Assembly: GCF_016583835.1 (NCBI RefSeq)
Contig: NZ_NRRW01000033.1
Coordinates: forward strand, 1-40,736
From: Thiococcus pfennigii
Lineage (GTDB): Bacteria > Pseudomonadota > Gammaproteobacteria > Chromatiales > Chromatiaceae
Direction of reading: 5' to 3'
Length of the DNA stretch: 40,736 nt
Shown in pieces: positions 1 through 7,508 of this stretch. The notes under the pieces are model-generated. The model had not been told where the DNA came from and made no database searches. It was given only the letters and a program-made list of their open reading frames with translations. Each line of letters opens with the position of its first letter. Position 1 is the stretch's first letter. A program made the translations under genes and the position numbers.

Positions 1-12
1 CCCCCGCGGGGG

Positions 13-119
13 CGTAACCCGACGGCCGACACCGTGGCGCCCTCCGAGGCCCCTGTCGGGTTACGGCGCGCGCAATCCTTTGTTTTACCCAACCGCCGTG
101 CCAGCGCGCCTAACCCGAC
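13..119. repeat. REP-like intergenic inverted repeat
   Basis: Three copies of an (G)TAACCCGAC core are seen. The one at 13-23 (CGTAACCCGAC) is a perfect 11-base inverted match to 55-65. The arm at 55-71 also pairs with 104-119 over 16 base pairs, with a single bulged C at 64, so two alternative hairpins share one arm. Sequences of the TAACCCGACCTACGG type are commonly scattered between genes in gammaproteobacteria. That this is such a dispersed palindromic element is inference. It is not coding and lies downstream of dcd. Confidence 0.6.
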
Positions 120-130
120 CTACGGGCTGG

Positions 131-305
131 AGCCTGAAGCCTGAAGCCTGAAGCCTGAAGCCTGAAGCCTGAAGCCTGGAGGCTGGCGGCTGGCGGCTGG
201 CGGCTGGCGGCTGGCGGCTGGCGGCTGGCGGCTGGCGGCTGGAGGCTGGAGGCTGGAGGCTGGAGGCTGGAGGCTGGAGGCTGGAGGCTGACGGCTGGCG
301 GCTGG
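131..305. repeat. Heptanucleotide tandem array, 25 units in blocks
   Basis: This is an uninterrupted period-7 array of 25 units (175 bases). In order it has six AGCCTGA, one AGCCTGG, one AGGCTGG, eight CGGCTGG, six AGGCTGG, one AGGCTGA and two CGGCTGG. The block structure shows local homogenisation of variants, as expected from slipped-strand expansion. Translation of any frame gives only Pro/Ala/Ser/Gln repeats and there is no ribosome site. It ends 14 bases before the stop codon of dcd and so would lie in that gene's 3' transcript. Confidence 0.9.
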
Positions 306-318
306 CAGCCCGACGGCC

Positions 319-885
319 TCAGGGCTTGGGCAGCGTGACTCCGCGCTGGCCTTGGTACTTGCCGCCACGGTCCTTGTACGAGGACTCGCAGACCTCGTCG
401 GACTCGAAGAACAGGATCTGGGCGACCCCCTCGTTGGCGTAGATCTTGGCCGGCAGCGGCGTGGTGTTCGAGAACTCCAGCGTCACATGGCCCTCCCACT
501 CCGGCTCGAGCGGGGTCACGTTGACGATAATGCCGCAACGGGCATAGGTGCTCTTGCCGAGACAGATCGTTAGCACGTTGCGCGGGATGCGGAAGTACTC
601 GACGGTGCGCGCGAGCGCGAACGAGTTCGGCGGGATGATGCAGACGGGCGCCTTCAGGTCGACGAAGCTGTTCGAATCGAAGTTCTTCGGGTCGACGATG
701 GCCGAGTTGATATTGGTGAAGATCTTGAATTCGTCGGCGCAGCGGATGTCGTACCCGTAGCTGGAGGTGCCGTACGAGATCACCCGGCCGTGCTCCCCGT
801 CGCGCACCTGGCCCGGCTCGAACGGCTCGATCATGCCATGCTCGCGGGCCATGCGGCGGATCCAACGGTCGGACTTGATGCTCAT
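319..885 (-). CDS. dcd: dCTP deaminase
   Basis: The 188-residue product converts dCTP to dUTP and ammonia, feeding dTMP synthesis in the cytoplasm. It has the full length of the enterobacterial homotrimeric enzyme (about 193 residues). The signature GKSTYAR is at residues 110-116, and the conserved TLEFSN segment carries the expected catalytic glutamate at 137. The start is MSIKSDRW, with AGGAA just upstream. The gene lies 69 bases downstream of fbp in the same direction, so the two may be co-transcribed. It could in principle be a bifunctional deaminase/dUTPase, but the N-terminus and length fit the monofunctional type. Confidence 0.95.
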   Translation of the reverse strand: MSIKSDRWIRRMAREHGMIEPFEPGQVRDGEHGRVISYGTSSYGYDIRCADEFKIFTNINSAIVDPKNFDSNSFVDLKAPVCIIPPNSFALARTVEYFRIPRNVLTICLGKSTYARCGIIVNVTPLEPEWEGHVTLEFSNTTPLPAKIYANEGVAQILFFESDEVCESSYKDRGGKYQGQRGVTLPKP

Positions 886-954
886 TTCCTGAAGAGATCT
901 CGACGACGAAACGGTGGGCGCCGATTATAGACGCGCCCACCGCTTTGCGCGCGA

Positions 955-1971
955 TCAGCCGCCTGCGAGGTGATAGCCCTGGATGCGCTCGACCTCGTTG
1001 CGCGACCCGAGGATGACGGGCACCCGCTGGTGGAGCCCCTCGGGCTGGAGGTCCATGATCCGCTGGGTGCCGGTGATCGAGCCGCCGCCGGCCTGCTCGA
1101 CGATGAAGGACATCGGGTTGGCCTCGTAGAGCAGACGCAGCTTGCCACCCTGCCCCTTGTCCTTCATCTTCGCGTCCATCGGATACATGAAGACGCCGCC
1201 GCGGGTCAGGATGCGATGCACCTCGGCGACCATCGAGGCGATCCAGCGCATGTTGAAGTCCTTGCCGCGCGGCCCCTCCTTGCCGGCCAGGCACTCCTCG
1301 ACATAGCGGCGCACCGGCGGCTCCCAGAAGCGCATGTTCGAGGCGTTGATCGCGAACTCCTGGGTGTCGACCGGGATCTCCATGTTCGGATGGGTCAGGA
1401 TGAACTCGCCGATGTTCTGATCGAGGGTGAAGCCATTGACGCCGTTGCCGGTGGTCAGGACCATCATCGTCGACGGACCGTAGAGGGCATAGCCGGCCGC
1501 GACCTGCTGGGTACCGGCCTGGAGGAAGTCGCGCTCGGTCGGCGCCTCGCCACCGCCCGGGCAGCGCAGGATCGAGAAGATGGTCCCGACCGAGACGTTG
1601 ACATCGATGTTCGAGGAGCCGTCGAGGGGATCGAAGGTCAGCAGGTATTTGCCACGCGTGTACTGCTGAGAGATCGGATAGATCTCGTCCATCTCCTCGG
1701 AGGCCATCGCCGCCAGGTGTCCGGCCCACTCGTTCGAGCGGATGAAGACGTCGTTGGCCAGGACATCCAGCTTCTTCTGGGTCTCGCCCTGGACGTTCTC
1801 GCTGCCGGCGCTGCCCAGCACCCCGACCAGGGCGCCGTGGTTGACCAAGTTCGAGATGACCTTGCAGGCGGTGACGATGTCGTTGAGCAGCGACGTGAAG
1901 TCGCCGGTGGCGCCGGCGATCTGACGCTGCTCCTCGATGATGAATTGGGTGACGGTCGTGCCATTGTGCAT
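955..1971 (-). CDS. fbp: Fructose-1,6-bisphosphatase class I
   Basis: The 338-residue enzyme hydrolyses fructose-1,6-bisphosphate to fructose-6-phosphate. It serves gluconeogenesis and, in an autotroph, the Calvin cycle. The metal-binding [11 protein letters not shown] motif lies in the first third, an MASEEMDEI acidic metal ligand segment precedes it, and the substrate-binding region [16 protein letters not shown] is near the C-terminus. The length matches the FBPase I family (about 330-340). The start codon is preceded by CGAGG about nine bases upstream. It is not one of the cbb-operon fused FBPase/SBPase class II enzymes, which have unrelated motifs. Confidence 0.96.
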   Translation of the reverse strand: MHNGTTVTQFIIEEQRQIAGATGDFTSLLNDIVTACKVISNLVNHGALVGVLGSAGSENVQGETQKKLDVLANDVFIRSNEWAGHLAAMASEEMDEIYPISQQYTRGKYLLTFDPLDGSSNIDVNVSVGTIFSILRCPGGGEAPTERDFLQAGTQQVAAGYALYGPSTMMVLTTGNGVNGFTLDQNIGEFILTHPNMEIPVDTQEFAINASNMRFWEPPVRRYVEECLAGKEGPRGKDFNMRWIASMVAEVHRILTRGGVFMYPMDAKMKDKGQGGKLRLLYEANPMSFIVEQAGGGSITGTQRIMDLQPEGLHQRVPVILGSRNEVERIQGYHLAGG

Positions 1972-2018
1972 CGGGGGCGTCCTCGGAAAAGGGGCAGAAA
2001 TGGGCTAACTGGCCGCCC

Positions 2019-2064
2019 AGTATAGGATGCTCGGCCCGGCAACGAAAACCTGATCGAGAGTATA
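2019..2064 (-). promoter_or_regulatory. Candidate fbp promoter region
   Basis: On the minus strand two near-consensus -10 boxes, TATACT, occur at 2024-2019 and 2064-2059, upstream of the fbp start at 1971. Neither has a convincing TTGACA-type -35 at 16-18 bases. The assignment rests on the -10 boxes and on position only. Confidence 0.3.
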
Positions 2065-2107
2065 GTCGCGACAAATCCAGCGTCTCGGCACCCGGATCGC
2101 GACCGGC

Positions 2108-2147
2108 TTGCACCGCACAACGGCCTGAATATAATTCGGAATATTCC
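2108..2147 (+). promoter_or_regulatory. Sigma-70 promoter with adjoining palindrome
   Basis: TTGCAC (2108-2113) is separated by 16 bases from a perfect TATAAT (2130-2135), 41 bases before the start of the small FmdB-like gene. A perfect palindrome GGAATATTCC (2138-2147) sits at the expected transcription start, and GAATAT/ATATTC arms (2127-2132 and 2141-2146) bracket the -10 box. The promoter is well supported. The operator role of the dyad is inference. Confidence 0.55.
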
Positions 2148-2176
2148 ACTTTTCTGATTAACGAGGAATGCCATCC

Positions 2177-2440
2177 ATGCCCACCTACGACTATCGTTGT
2201 GACGCCAACGGCCGCGTCGTCGAGGTCAGCCACCGCATGAGCGAGACCCTCGCGACCTGGGGCGAACTCTGCGCCCGGGCCGGGATCGAGGCCGGCGACA
2301 CGCCGCCCGGGGCGCCGGTGCACCGGCTCGCGACCGGCGGCAATATCGTCACCAGCAACAGCCTGGGCAGCGGCCAGGCCCCGGCACCGGCCTGCGGGAC
2401 CGGCGGTTGCTGTGCGAACGGCCTCTGCGGTCTCGGCTGA
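2177..2440 (+). CDS. FmdB-like small protein with Cys-rich tail
   Basis: The 87-residue protein begins MPTYDYRC, the typical opening of the FmdB-type zinc-ribbon family. The usual pair of CxxC knuckles is missing: only C8 and C32 remain in the N-terminal part, and a cluster at C73, C78, C79 and C84 lies at the extreme C-terminus. The start at 2177 is chosen over the in-frame ATG at 2168 because the GAGGA ribosome site (2163-2167) abuts 2168 but is nine bases from 2177. The gene stands alone between a good promoter and a hairpin. Metal binding through the tail is plausible but not shown. No function is assigned. Confidence 0.75.
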   Translation: MPTYDYRCDANGRVVEVSHRMSETLATWGELCARAGIEAGDTPPGAPVHRLATGGNIVTSNSLGSGQAPAPACGTGGCCANGLCGLG

Positions 2441-2460
2441 GCGGGGCACGCACGCGGACC

Positions 2461-2480
2461 GGCCCCGCCGCCACGGGGCC
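2461..2480. terminator. Hairpin between convergent genes
   Basis: GGCCCCG (2461-2467) pairs with CGGGGCC (2474-2480) around a six-base loop. It lies between the ends of the two converging genes. There is no T-run, so a factor-independent terminator is uncertain. Confidence 0.4.
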
Positions 2481-2494
2481 GCACCCCGACGATC

Positions 2495-2818
2495 TCAATC
2501 CAGAAAGACCTTGTTCGGGCGGCCGGCCGGTTCGTAGATGAAGGGTTCGCCGAGGCGATCGAGTCGCACCCGCTCGAAGATGCGCTGGCCGTCGACGTCG
2601 AGGACCCGCAGTTCATCGCCCTGCTGAGGATCCTGGATCGTGGCCTGGTAGTGACCGCCATAGTGCCGCTCGACCTCGTCGATCGGCAGCTCGTAGGCGA
2701 TGAATTTCGCGACCCCCTTGGTCCTGAGCCCGCCGATCAGGACATCGTCATCGAGACGCGCCAGCGACGACAGGACCAGCATGGGTCCGCTCCCGGTGAT
2801 CAGCAACAGCGCCTTCAT
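2495..2818 (-). CDS. Conserved hypothetical cytosolic protein
   Basis: The 107-residue protein starts MKALLLITGSGPMLVL. This ATG is preceded by a GAGAGAG ribosome site; the frame stays open 93 bases further upstream, but that extension is Arg-rich and unlike a protein start. It has alternating hydrophobic strands, a central GVAKFIAYELP segment and no signal peptide, membrane helix or recognised catalytic motif. Small proteins with the same opening occur in several gammaproteobacteria as uncharacterised cytosolic proteins (from memory, not searched). It is followed downstream by a convergent gene and preceded by the permease gene in the opposite register of transcription order, so it could be independently expressed. 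Confidence 0.7.
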   Translation of the reverse strand: MKALLLITGSGPMLVLSSLARLDDDVLIGGLRTKGVAKFIAYELPIDEVERHYGGHYQATIQDPQQGDELRVLDVDGQRIFERVRLDRLGEPFIYEPAGRPNKVFLD

Positions 2819-2956
2819 CTCTCTCGCCCACCCGTTGATGTGAACCCGTCTCGCCCGTGACGGCAACCGGCGAGGCGCCATCTCGACGCCCCGACGTTGC
2901 GCGTCGTCCACGTCGAAGATCCCAGATCATCGCGCGCTGCGCAACAACGCCCTGCA

Positions 2957-4030
2957 CTAGTCGACCACGGGATCCGCCTCCGGCTCCGCATGGTTCGGCC
3001 AGGCCGAGAGGATCGCCTGGACGAGGGTCGCGAGCGGGATCGCAAAGAAGACCCCCCAGAAACCCCACAGGCCACCGAAGATGAGGATGGCGACGATGAT
3101 CGCCACCGGGTGCAGGTCGACCACCTCGGAGAACAGCAGCGGCACGAGCACATTGCCGTCGAGGGCCTGGATGATCAGATACGCGACCGTCAACCAGATG
3201 AAGGTCGGCGACCAGCCCCACTGGAACCAGGCGATCAGCACCACGGGCACGGTGACGACGGCCGCGCCGACGTAGGGGATGATGACCGAGAGACCGACCA
3301 GCAGGCCGAGCAGCATCGCATAACGCAGACCGAAGGCCGAAAAGACGATGAAGCTGACGGACCAGACGATCAGGATCTCCCAGAACTTGCCGCGCACATA
3401 ATTGGAGATCTGGCCATCGACATCGCGCCAGACATCGCTCGCGATGCGCCTGTGGCGCGGCAGGTAGCGGCCGAACCAGGCGAGGATCAGGTCCTTGTCC
3501 TTCAGAAAGAAGAAGACCAGCAGCGGCATCAGGATCAGGTAGACGAGGAGCGTGATGACGCTAACCATCGAGTTCAGCGACCAGGACAGCGCCCGCTGAC
3601 CGAACAGGATCACCTCGTTGCGGATCGCCCCGATCAGCTGGTCGATCTGGGCCTCTGTGAACAGCTCCGGGTACTGCTCGGGCAGTTGCAGCAGGGCCTG
3701 CTGGCCCTCGTTGATCATCGCCGGCAACTGCTGAACCAACTCCGTCACCTGCCGCGACACCTGCGGCAGGACCCCGAAGAGCACGAGGATCAAGAACAGC
3801 ACGAACAGGGAGTAGACGACCAACACCCCCGCCAGCCGCGGCCAGCCACGGCGCTCCAGCCAACCGACCAGACCCTCGAGGAGATAGGCGATCACGAGGC
3901 TGGCCAGCACCGGCGCCAGCATCTGACCCATGGTCAGGACGACGGCAAACACGACCAGGAGCGCGAGGGCCAGGAAGAGGATCTGCGGATCGGAGAAGTG
4001 CCGTCGAAACCAGGCGGTCAGGACTTGCAT
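2957..4030 (-). CDS. PerM/AI-2E family membrane permease
   Basis: This is a 357-residue integral membrane protein of the AI-2E/PerM family, whose members include autoinducer-2 exporters and Na+/H+ antiporters; the substrate here cannot be told. Two hydrophobic hairpins occupy residues about 15-50 and 65-90. An amphipathic region follows (90-150), then five or so further helices up to residue 340. The family hallmark GLLVGLSVIIPYVGA and the late GGLWGFWGVFFAIPLA are both present. Its start lies 15 bases after the stop of the 130-residue hypothetical gene, consistent with one transcript with that gene and the LysR gene. Confidence 0.9.
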   Translation of the reverse strand: MQVLTAWFRRHFSDPQILFLALALLVVFAVVLTMGQMLAPVLASLVIAYLLEGLVGWLERRGWPRLAGVLVVYSLFVLFLILVLFGVLPQVSRQVTELVQQLPAMINEGQQALLQLPEQYPELFTEAQIDQLIGAIRNEVILFGQRALSWSLNSMVSVITLLVYLILMPLLVFFFLKDKDLILAWFGRYLPRHRRIASDVWRDVDGQISNYVRGKFWEILIVWSVSFIVFSAFGLRYAMLLGLLVGLSVIIPYVGAAVVTVPVVLIAWFQWGWSPTFIWLTVAYLIIQALDGNVLVPLLFSEVVDLHPVAIIVAILIFGGLWGFWGVFFAIPLATLVQAILSAWPNHAEPEADPVVD

Positions 4031-4045
4031 AGGCTACCGGGCGCG

Positions 4046-4438
4046 TCAGGGGCGATCATCGGAGAAGGTATCGCGGTAGGCGGCATAATAGCGCGCGAAC
4101 AGCGCCTCCAGTTCGTCGATCACGTCGGCCGCGGCCCGCCCCTGGAGCAGGTGGGCGCTCATCAGCGAGGAGGCCTCGCCGAGCAACGGGCCTCGCTCGA
4201 GCATGGGATAGGTCTGGGACAGGCGCCGGATCGCCGCAACGACGCTCTCCTGCGCCGGGCGCGCCAGAGGCTCGGGCGCGCGGGCCGCGGCCGGCGCCGA
4301 CGGCTCGCGGGCCGCGAGGAAGGCGGCAAAGGCCAGCAGCGTTTCGCGGTCGGCCGCCTCCAGTGCGCGGAAGAGCTTCAGCAGCCGGCGCTCGTCCGCG
4401 CCCCCACGGCCGGGCGGCAGCGAGGCAGACCCCATCAT
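4046..4438 (-). CDS. Hypothetical protein coupled to LysR gene
   Basis: The 130-residue soluble protein is not recognised. It begins MMGSASLPPG; this ATG overlaps the LysR stop in an ATGA arrangement (4438-4435), so translation is probably coupled. Residues 15-45 are helical and charged (DERRLLKLFRALEAADRETL). Then comes an Ala/Pro/Arg linker (about 46-62), followed by a helical C-terminal half ending in ELEALFARYYAAYRDTFSDD. There is no signal peptide or membrane segment. Its position between a LysR regulator and a permease suggests a related role, but none is assigned. Confidence 0.75.
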   Translation of the reverse strand: MMGSASLPPGRGGADERRLLKLFRALEAADRETLLAFAAFLAAREPSAPAAARAPEPLARPAQESVVAAIRRLSQTYPMLERGPLLGEASSLMSAHLLQGRAAADVIDELEALFARYYAAYRDTFSDDRP

Positions 4439-5337
4439 TCGGCGTGAATCTCGCAATAGGCGCGGGCGAACTGGAGCAGCTCCTCCATGACGCGCGAGCG
4501 GAACTTCTGCTTCTGATGGATGAAGGAGAAGGGGCGCTCCAATGGCGGGTCCAGATCGATCGCCACCAGGGTACCGAGGCGCAACTCCTTCTGGATCGTC
4601 GTGCGTGAGACCACCGACACCCCCATCCCGGCCTCGACCGCGCCCTTGACGGCCTCCGGGCTCCCGAGCTCCATCGCGATCTTCAACGTCGCCCCACCGC
4701 CGTCGAGGCGGTGCAACTCGGCGCTGATCACCTCGCGCGTGCCCGACCCCTCCTCGCGGCAGATGAAGGGGTGCCCGAGGAGCTGCGGAAAGGTCACGCA
4801 GGGCTGCGCCGCGAGCGGGTGGCCGGGCGGCGCGATGGCGACCAGACGGTCGCGCTTGCAGACCTCGACGACCAGGTTCTTGTTCGTGACCGGCGACTCG
4901 ACGACGCCCAGATCGATCGTGTTGTTCTCGACCATCGCGACGATCCCCTCGCTGTTGGCGACCTTGAGGTGCACGGTCACGTCCGCGTGCTGGTCCTTGA
5001 AGTCGCCGAGCAGGGTCGGGAGCATGTACTCGGCGATCGTCGTGCTGGCCCCGATCGTCAGGGCGCCGCTGATCTCGCCGGTCAACTCGCTGACGGCCCG
5101 CCCCATCTCCTGATAGAGCTCGAAGATGCGGTCGGCATAGACGAAGACCCGCTGCCCGGCCTCGGTCAGGCTGATGCGGTTATGGGTCCGATCGAACAGG
5201 CGGGTGTTGAACTGCTCCTCTAGCTGGCGGATCTGGAAGGTCACCGCGGGCTGCGTCATGTGCAGCGTCTCGGCCGCCTTCGTGAAGCTGAGCAGGCGTG
5301 CAACTGTATGAAAAACCTGGAGCCTTCGATCCGCCAT
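4435..5337 (-). CDS. LysR-family transcriptional regulator
   Basis: The 300-residue regulator has the family's normal length. The N-terminal winged helix-turn-helix covers residues about 3-62 (FTKAAETLHMTQPAVTFQIR is the recognition core). A linker helix follows, then the periplasmic-binding-protein-like effector domain from about residue 92 (LTIGASTTIAEYMLP) to the end. The effector domain looks like the CysL/YeiE type, members of which respond to sulfite or related small anions in other bacteria. That ligand is inference only. It is divergent from the FadL-type gene, overlaps the next hypothetical gene by four bases, and has a GAGAGGGG ribosome site. Confidence 0.92.
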   Translation of the reverse strand: MADRRLQVFHTVARLLSFTKAAETLHMTQPAVTFQIRQLEEQFNTRLFDRTHNRISLTEAGQRVFVYADRIFELYQEMGRAVSELTGEISGALTIGASTTIAEYMLPTLLGDFKDQHADVTVHLKVANSEGIVAMVENNTIDLGVVESPVTNKNLVVEVCKRDRLVAIAPPGHPLAAQPCVTFPQLLGHPFICREEGSGTREVISAELHRLDGGGATLKIAMELGSPEAVKGAVEAGMGVSVVSRTTIQKELRLGTLVAIDLDPPLERPFSFIHQKQKFRSRVMEELLQFARAYCEIHAE

Positions 5338-5375
5338 TGAGACCCCTCTCGCGATCGATGGACAAATAGAAAAAG

Positions 5376-5405
5376 CTTATATCACAACCTCGCCAGGTCC
5401 AACAA
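5376..5405 (-). promoter_or_regulatory. Candidate lysR promoter
   Basis: Reading the minus strand, TTGTTG (5405-5400) is followed after 18 bases by TATAAG (5381-5376), about 40 bases before the LysR start codon. The -10 is good and the -35 fair. Confidence 0.4.
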
Positions 5406-5458
5406 AACATCTTCGATTTCAATCACTTTGCCCGACACGCGACCTCGCGTCGCCCTGG

Positions 5459-5480
5459 CATGTCATAAAAATACGACATG
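5459..5480. promoter_or_regulatory. Dyad operator candidate in LysR-FadL intergenic
   Basis: A perfect inverted repeat CATGTC-N10-GACATG has an AT-rich centre (ATAAAAATAC). It lies between the divergent LysR and FadL-type genes and contains T-N-A spacings like those of LysR boxes. Binding by the adjacent regulator is inference from position and symmetry. Confidence 0.5.
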
Positions 5481-5513
5481 ATTGGCATTTACATGCAACA
5501 AACAGTGGCGATC

Positions 5514-5541
5514 GGCGGGGATCCGGCGTAATCTCCCCGCC
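5514..5541 (+). other. GC-rich leader hairpin before FadL gene
   Basis: GGCGGGGA (5514-5521) pairs exactly with TCCCCGCC (5534-5541) around 12 bases. It lies 60 bases ahead of the start codon and would fold in the 5' leader. There is no following T-run. Confidence 0.4.
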
Positions 5542-5601
5542 CGGTCTCAACCCCATGAAAAACGCTGTTCGTGATGACTTAAGGTGAGGAGGCACGGCCC
5601 C

Positions 5602-6891
5602 ATGTACAGAACCCTTTCGACGACGGCAAGGCTCGCCCTGGTCGGGATCCCGCTCGCGTTCGCGGCGCAACCGGGCGCTAAGGCATCCGGCTTCGCGCTG
5701 CCCGAGCATTCCGCGGCCGGGATCGGCACCACCAACGCGCTCGTCGCCAACCCGGACGACCCGGGCGCCTTCGCCTACAACCCTGCGGCGATGGGCTTCC
5801 ACGACAGCTCGAGCATCGCCGTCGGCACCCTGTTCATCGGCCCGAGCTTCCAGGTCACCAACAGCACGGGGACCCACGAGAGCCAGGGCGTGGACTGGAT
5901 CGGCGTCCCCATGATCCAGGGCGCCCTCAAGGTCAACGACAGGTGGCGGCTCGGACTCGGGGTCAACGCCCCGTTCGGCCTGGAGACGCGCTGGAAGACC
6001 GGCACCTTTCCGGCCCTCACGGACGAACTGGCGCTCGGCCCGATCAGGATCCCGCTGAGCCCCCAGCCCCTGCAGAGCAAGCTCGAGGTCCTCGGCGTCG
6101 TGCCAACGGCCACCTACCGGGTCAACGATCAGCTGAGCCTGTCGGCCGGCGTCGACTACTACTGGGCCAAGTCGGCGGTCCTCGACTCCTCGGTCGCCAA
6201 CCTGGAGGGCGATGGTGACGGCTGGGGCTACAACCTGAGCTTCCTCTTCAAGCGCGATGCCCTGAGCATCGGCGGCAGCTTCCACTCGGCGGCGACGATC
6301 GCGATCGACGGGGATTACGAGGCCCTGAGCCAAGCCCTCGTCTTCCTCGGCGGCCTGTTGCCGAGCCAGTCGGCGGAACTCGACCTCAACCTGCCCTGGC
6401 GCCTGCAACTCGGCGCCCGCTATGCCTTCACCGACAGGCTCGCCGTCGAGGTCGACTGGAGCCGCATCGGCTGGAGCGAGTTCGATAAGATCAGGATCGA
6501 GACCAAGAACGGCGGACAGCTGATCCAGGAGGACATCAACGACTGGTCCGACGCCAACGCCTACCGGCTCGGTCTGACCTACCAGTGGCGCCCGACCACG
6601 GTCCTGCGCCTCGGCTACACCTACGACGAGACCGGCCAGGGCGACGATCACTTCAGCGCCCGGGTCCCGGACAGCGACCGCCACCTCTTCGGCATCGGCC
6701 TCGGCCAGGACCTCGGCCATGGCTGGGCGCTCGACGTCGGCTACATGTACGTCCTGTTCGAGGACCGCGACTACCGCTCGACGACGCCTTATACGCCGGG
6801 CAGCGCAGACATCAACGGCACCGACGCGATCAACGGCGACTACGAGGCGAGCGCCCACCTCTTCGGGTTGGAGATCCGCCGGACCTTCTGA
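5602..6891 (+). CDS. FadL/TodX-type outer membrane porin
   Basis: The 429-residue beta-barrel is of the family that carries long-chain fatty acids or other hydrophobic compounds across the outer membrane. A cleavable signal peptide runs to about residue 29 (up to AQPGAKA). The mature protein opens with SGFALPEHSAAGIGTTNALVA, the characteristic FadL N-terminal plug segment with NPAAMG nearby. Alternating amphipathic strands fill the rest and the chain ends in an aromatic F, as in outer-membrane proteins. The ATG at 5602 is chosen over an in-frame GTG at 5584 because GGTGAGGAGG (5583-5592) then lies at proper distance. It is likely controlled by the divergent LysR protein. Confidence 0.9.
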   Translation: MYRTLSTTARLALVGIPLAFAAQPGAKASGFALPEHSAAGIGTTNALVANPDDPGAFAYNPAAMGFHDSSSIAVGTLFIGPSFQVTNSTGTHESQGVDWIGVPMIQGALKVNDRWRLGLGVNAPFGLETRWKTGTFPALTDELALGPIRIPLSPQPLQSKLEVLGVVPTATYRVNDQLSLSAGVDYYWAKSAVLDSSVANLEGDGDGWGYNLSFLFKRDALSIGGSFHSAATIAIDGDYEALSQALVFLGGLLPSQSAELDLNLPWRLQLGARYAFTDRLAVEVDWSRIGWSEFDKIRIETKNGGQLIQEDINDWSDANAYRLGLTYQWRPTTVLRLGYTYDETGQGDDHFSARVPDSDRHLFGIGLGQDLGHGWALDVGYMYVLFEDRDYRSTTPYTPGSADINGTDAINGDYEASAHLFGLEIRRTF

Positions 6892-6904
6892 GCCCACCAC
6901 GAAG

Positions 6905-6926
6905 AACGCCGCCTCACGGCGGCGTT
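6905..6926. terminator. Hairpin terminator between fadL-type gene and dsrE2
   Basis: AACGCCGCC (6905-6913) and GGCGGCGTT (6918-6926) form a perfect nine-base-pair stem with a TCAC tetraloop, 14 bases after the plus-strand stop codon. On the minus strand it lies beyond the dsrE2 stop, so it could serve both directions. The T content after the stem is low. Confidence 0.6.
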
Positions 6927-6975
6927 GCTAGGCCCGGCCCCTCGTCATCCGATCGCGGGGCCTGGGCCGACCCGC

Positions 6976-7455
6976 TCAGATGTAGAGGCAGATGTCGCTC
7001 TCGCCGGCGAACTCGAAGAAGGTCGCCGCACCACCGTACTCGATGCCCTCGATGAACGCGCTCGTGTCCATATCGAACAGGTCGACGGTCATCTGACAGG
7101 CGATGAGCTTGACCTCCGCCTCCTGGCACAGCTCGCGCAACTCCTCGACGCTCGCGACCCCCTTCTTCTTCATCTTGTCCTTCATCATCGCGGTCATCAT
7201 GGCCTGCATCCCGGGCAGCGCCATGCCGAGGACGGGGAACCATTTGTCCATCCCCATCGGCATCGGCATGCCGGGGTTGCCGAGCGGCGTGACCTCCAGG
7301 CTCAGCTTCTTCTTCAACAACTGCAGGCCGTAGAAGGTGAAGAACACCTGAACCTGGTAACCGAGGGCCGCCGCCGTGGAGGCGAGGATGAACGGGGGAT
7401 AGGCCCAGTCCAACGAGCCCTTCGTGGCGATGATCGCCAGCTTTTTCTCTTCCAT
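6976..7455 (-). CDS. dsrE2: DsrE2-type sulfur relay protein
   Basis: The 159-residue protein is of the DsrE/DsrF superfamily, DsrE2 branch. It is taken to pass sulfane sulfur between TusA and other carriers in the cytoplasm. The opening KKLAIIATKGSLDWAYPP is typical. The Met/Gly-rich hydrophobic middle (residues about 60-92) with KDKMKKKG is characteristic of DsrE2 and can associate with membrane. Cysteines at 110 and 120 are candidate persulfide carriers; a third is at 156. A strong AGGAG ribosome site precedes the ATG. It is the last gene after rhodanese and tusA, the order known from Allochromatium vinosum. Confidence 0.92.
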   Translation of the reverse strand: MEEKKLAIIATKGSLDWAYPPFILASTAAALGYQVQVFFTFYGLQLLKKKLSLEVTPLGNPGMPMPMGMDKWFPVLGMALPGMQAMMTAMMKDKMKKKGVASVEELRELCQEAEVKLIACQMTVDLFDMDTSAFIEGIEYGGAATFFEFAGESDICLYI

Positions 7456-7508
7456 CGGACGCTCCTGTAACGGGAAGCCGAACGGCTCCGGGGTTGTCGC
7501 CGACGCGG

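Noticed and set aside
131-305. CRISPR or protein-coding repeat
   Set aside because: Units are 7 bases with no spacers. Translated products are low-complexity with no ribosome site.
110-2449. 779-residue frame on the minus strand across dcd and fbp
   Set aside because: It is out of register with dcd and fbp, Arg/Pro/Gly-rich, ends in the heptamer array and contains scrambled forms of both genes. It is a GC-driven shadow.
2897-4447. 516-residue plus-strand frame opposite the permease
   Set aside because: It is rich in Gln, Asp, Arg and His, as expected antisense to hydrophobic codons. It has no domain or start site.
5419-6900. 493-residue minus-strand frame opposite the FadL-type gene
   Set aside because: The plus strand shows a signal peptide, FadL opening and terminal F. 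The antisense frame is Val/Ala/Glu-rich filler.
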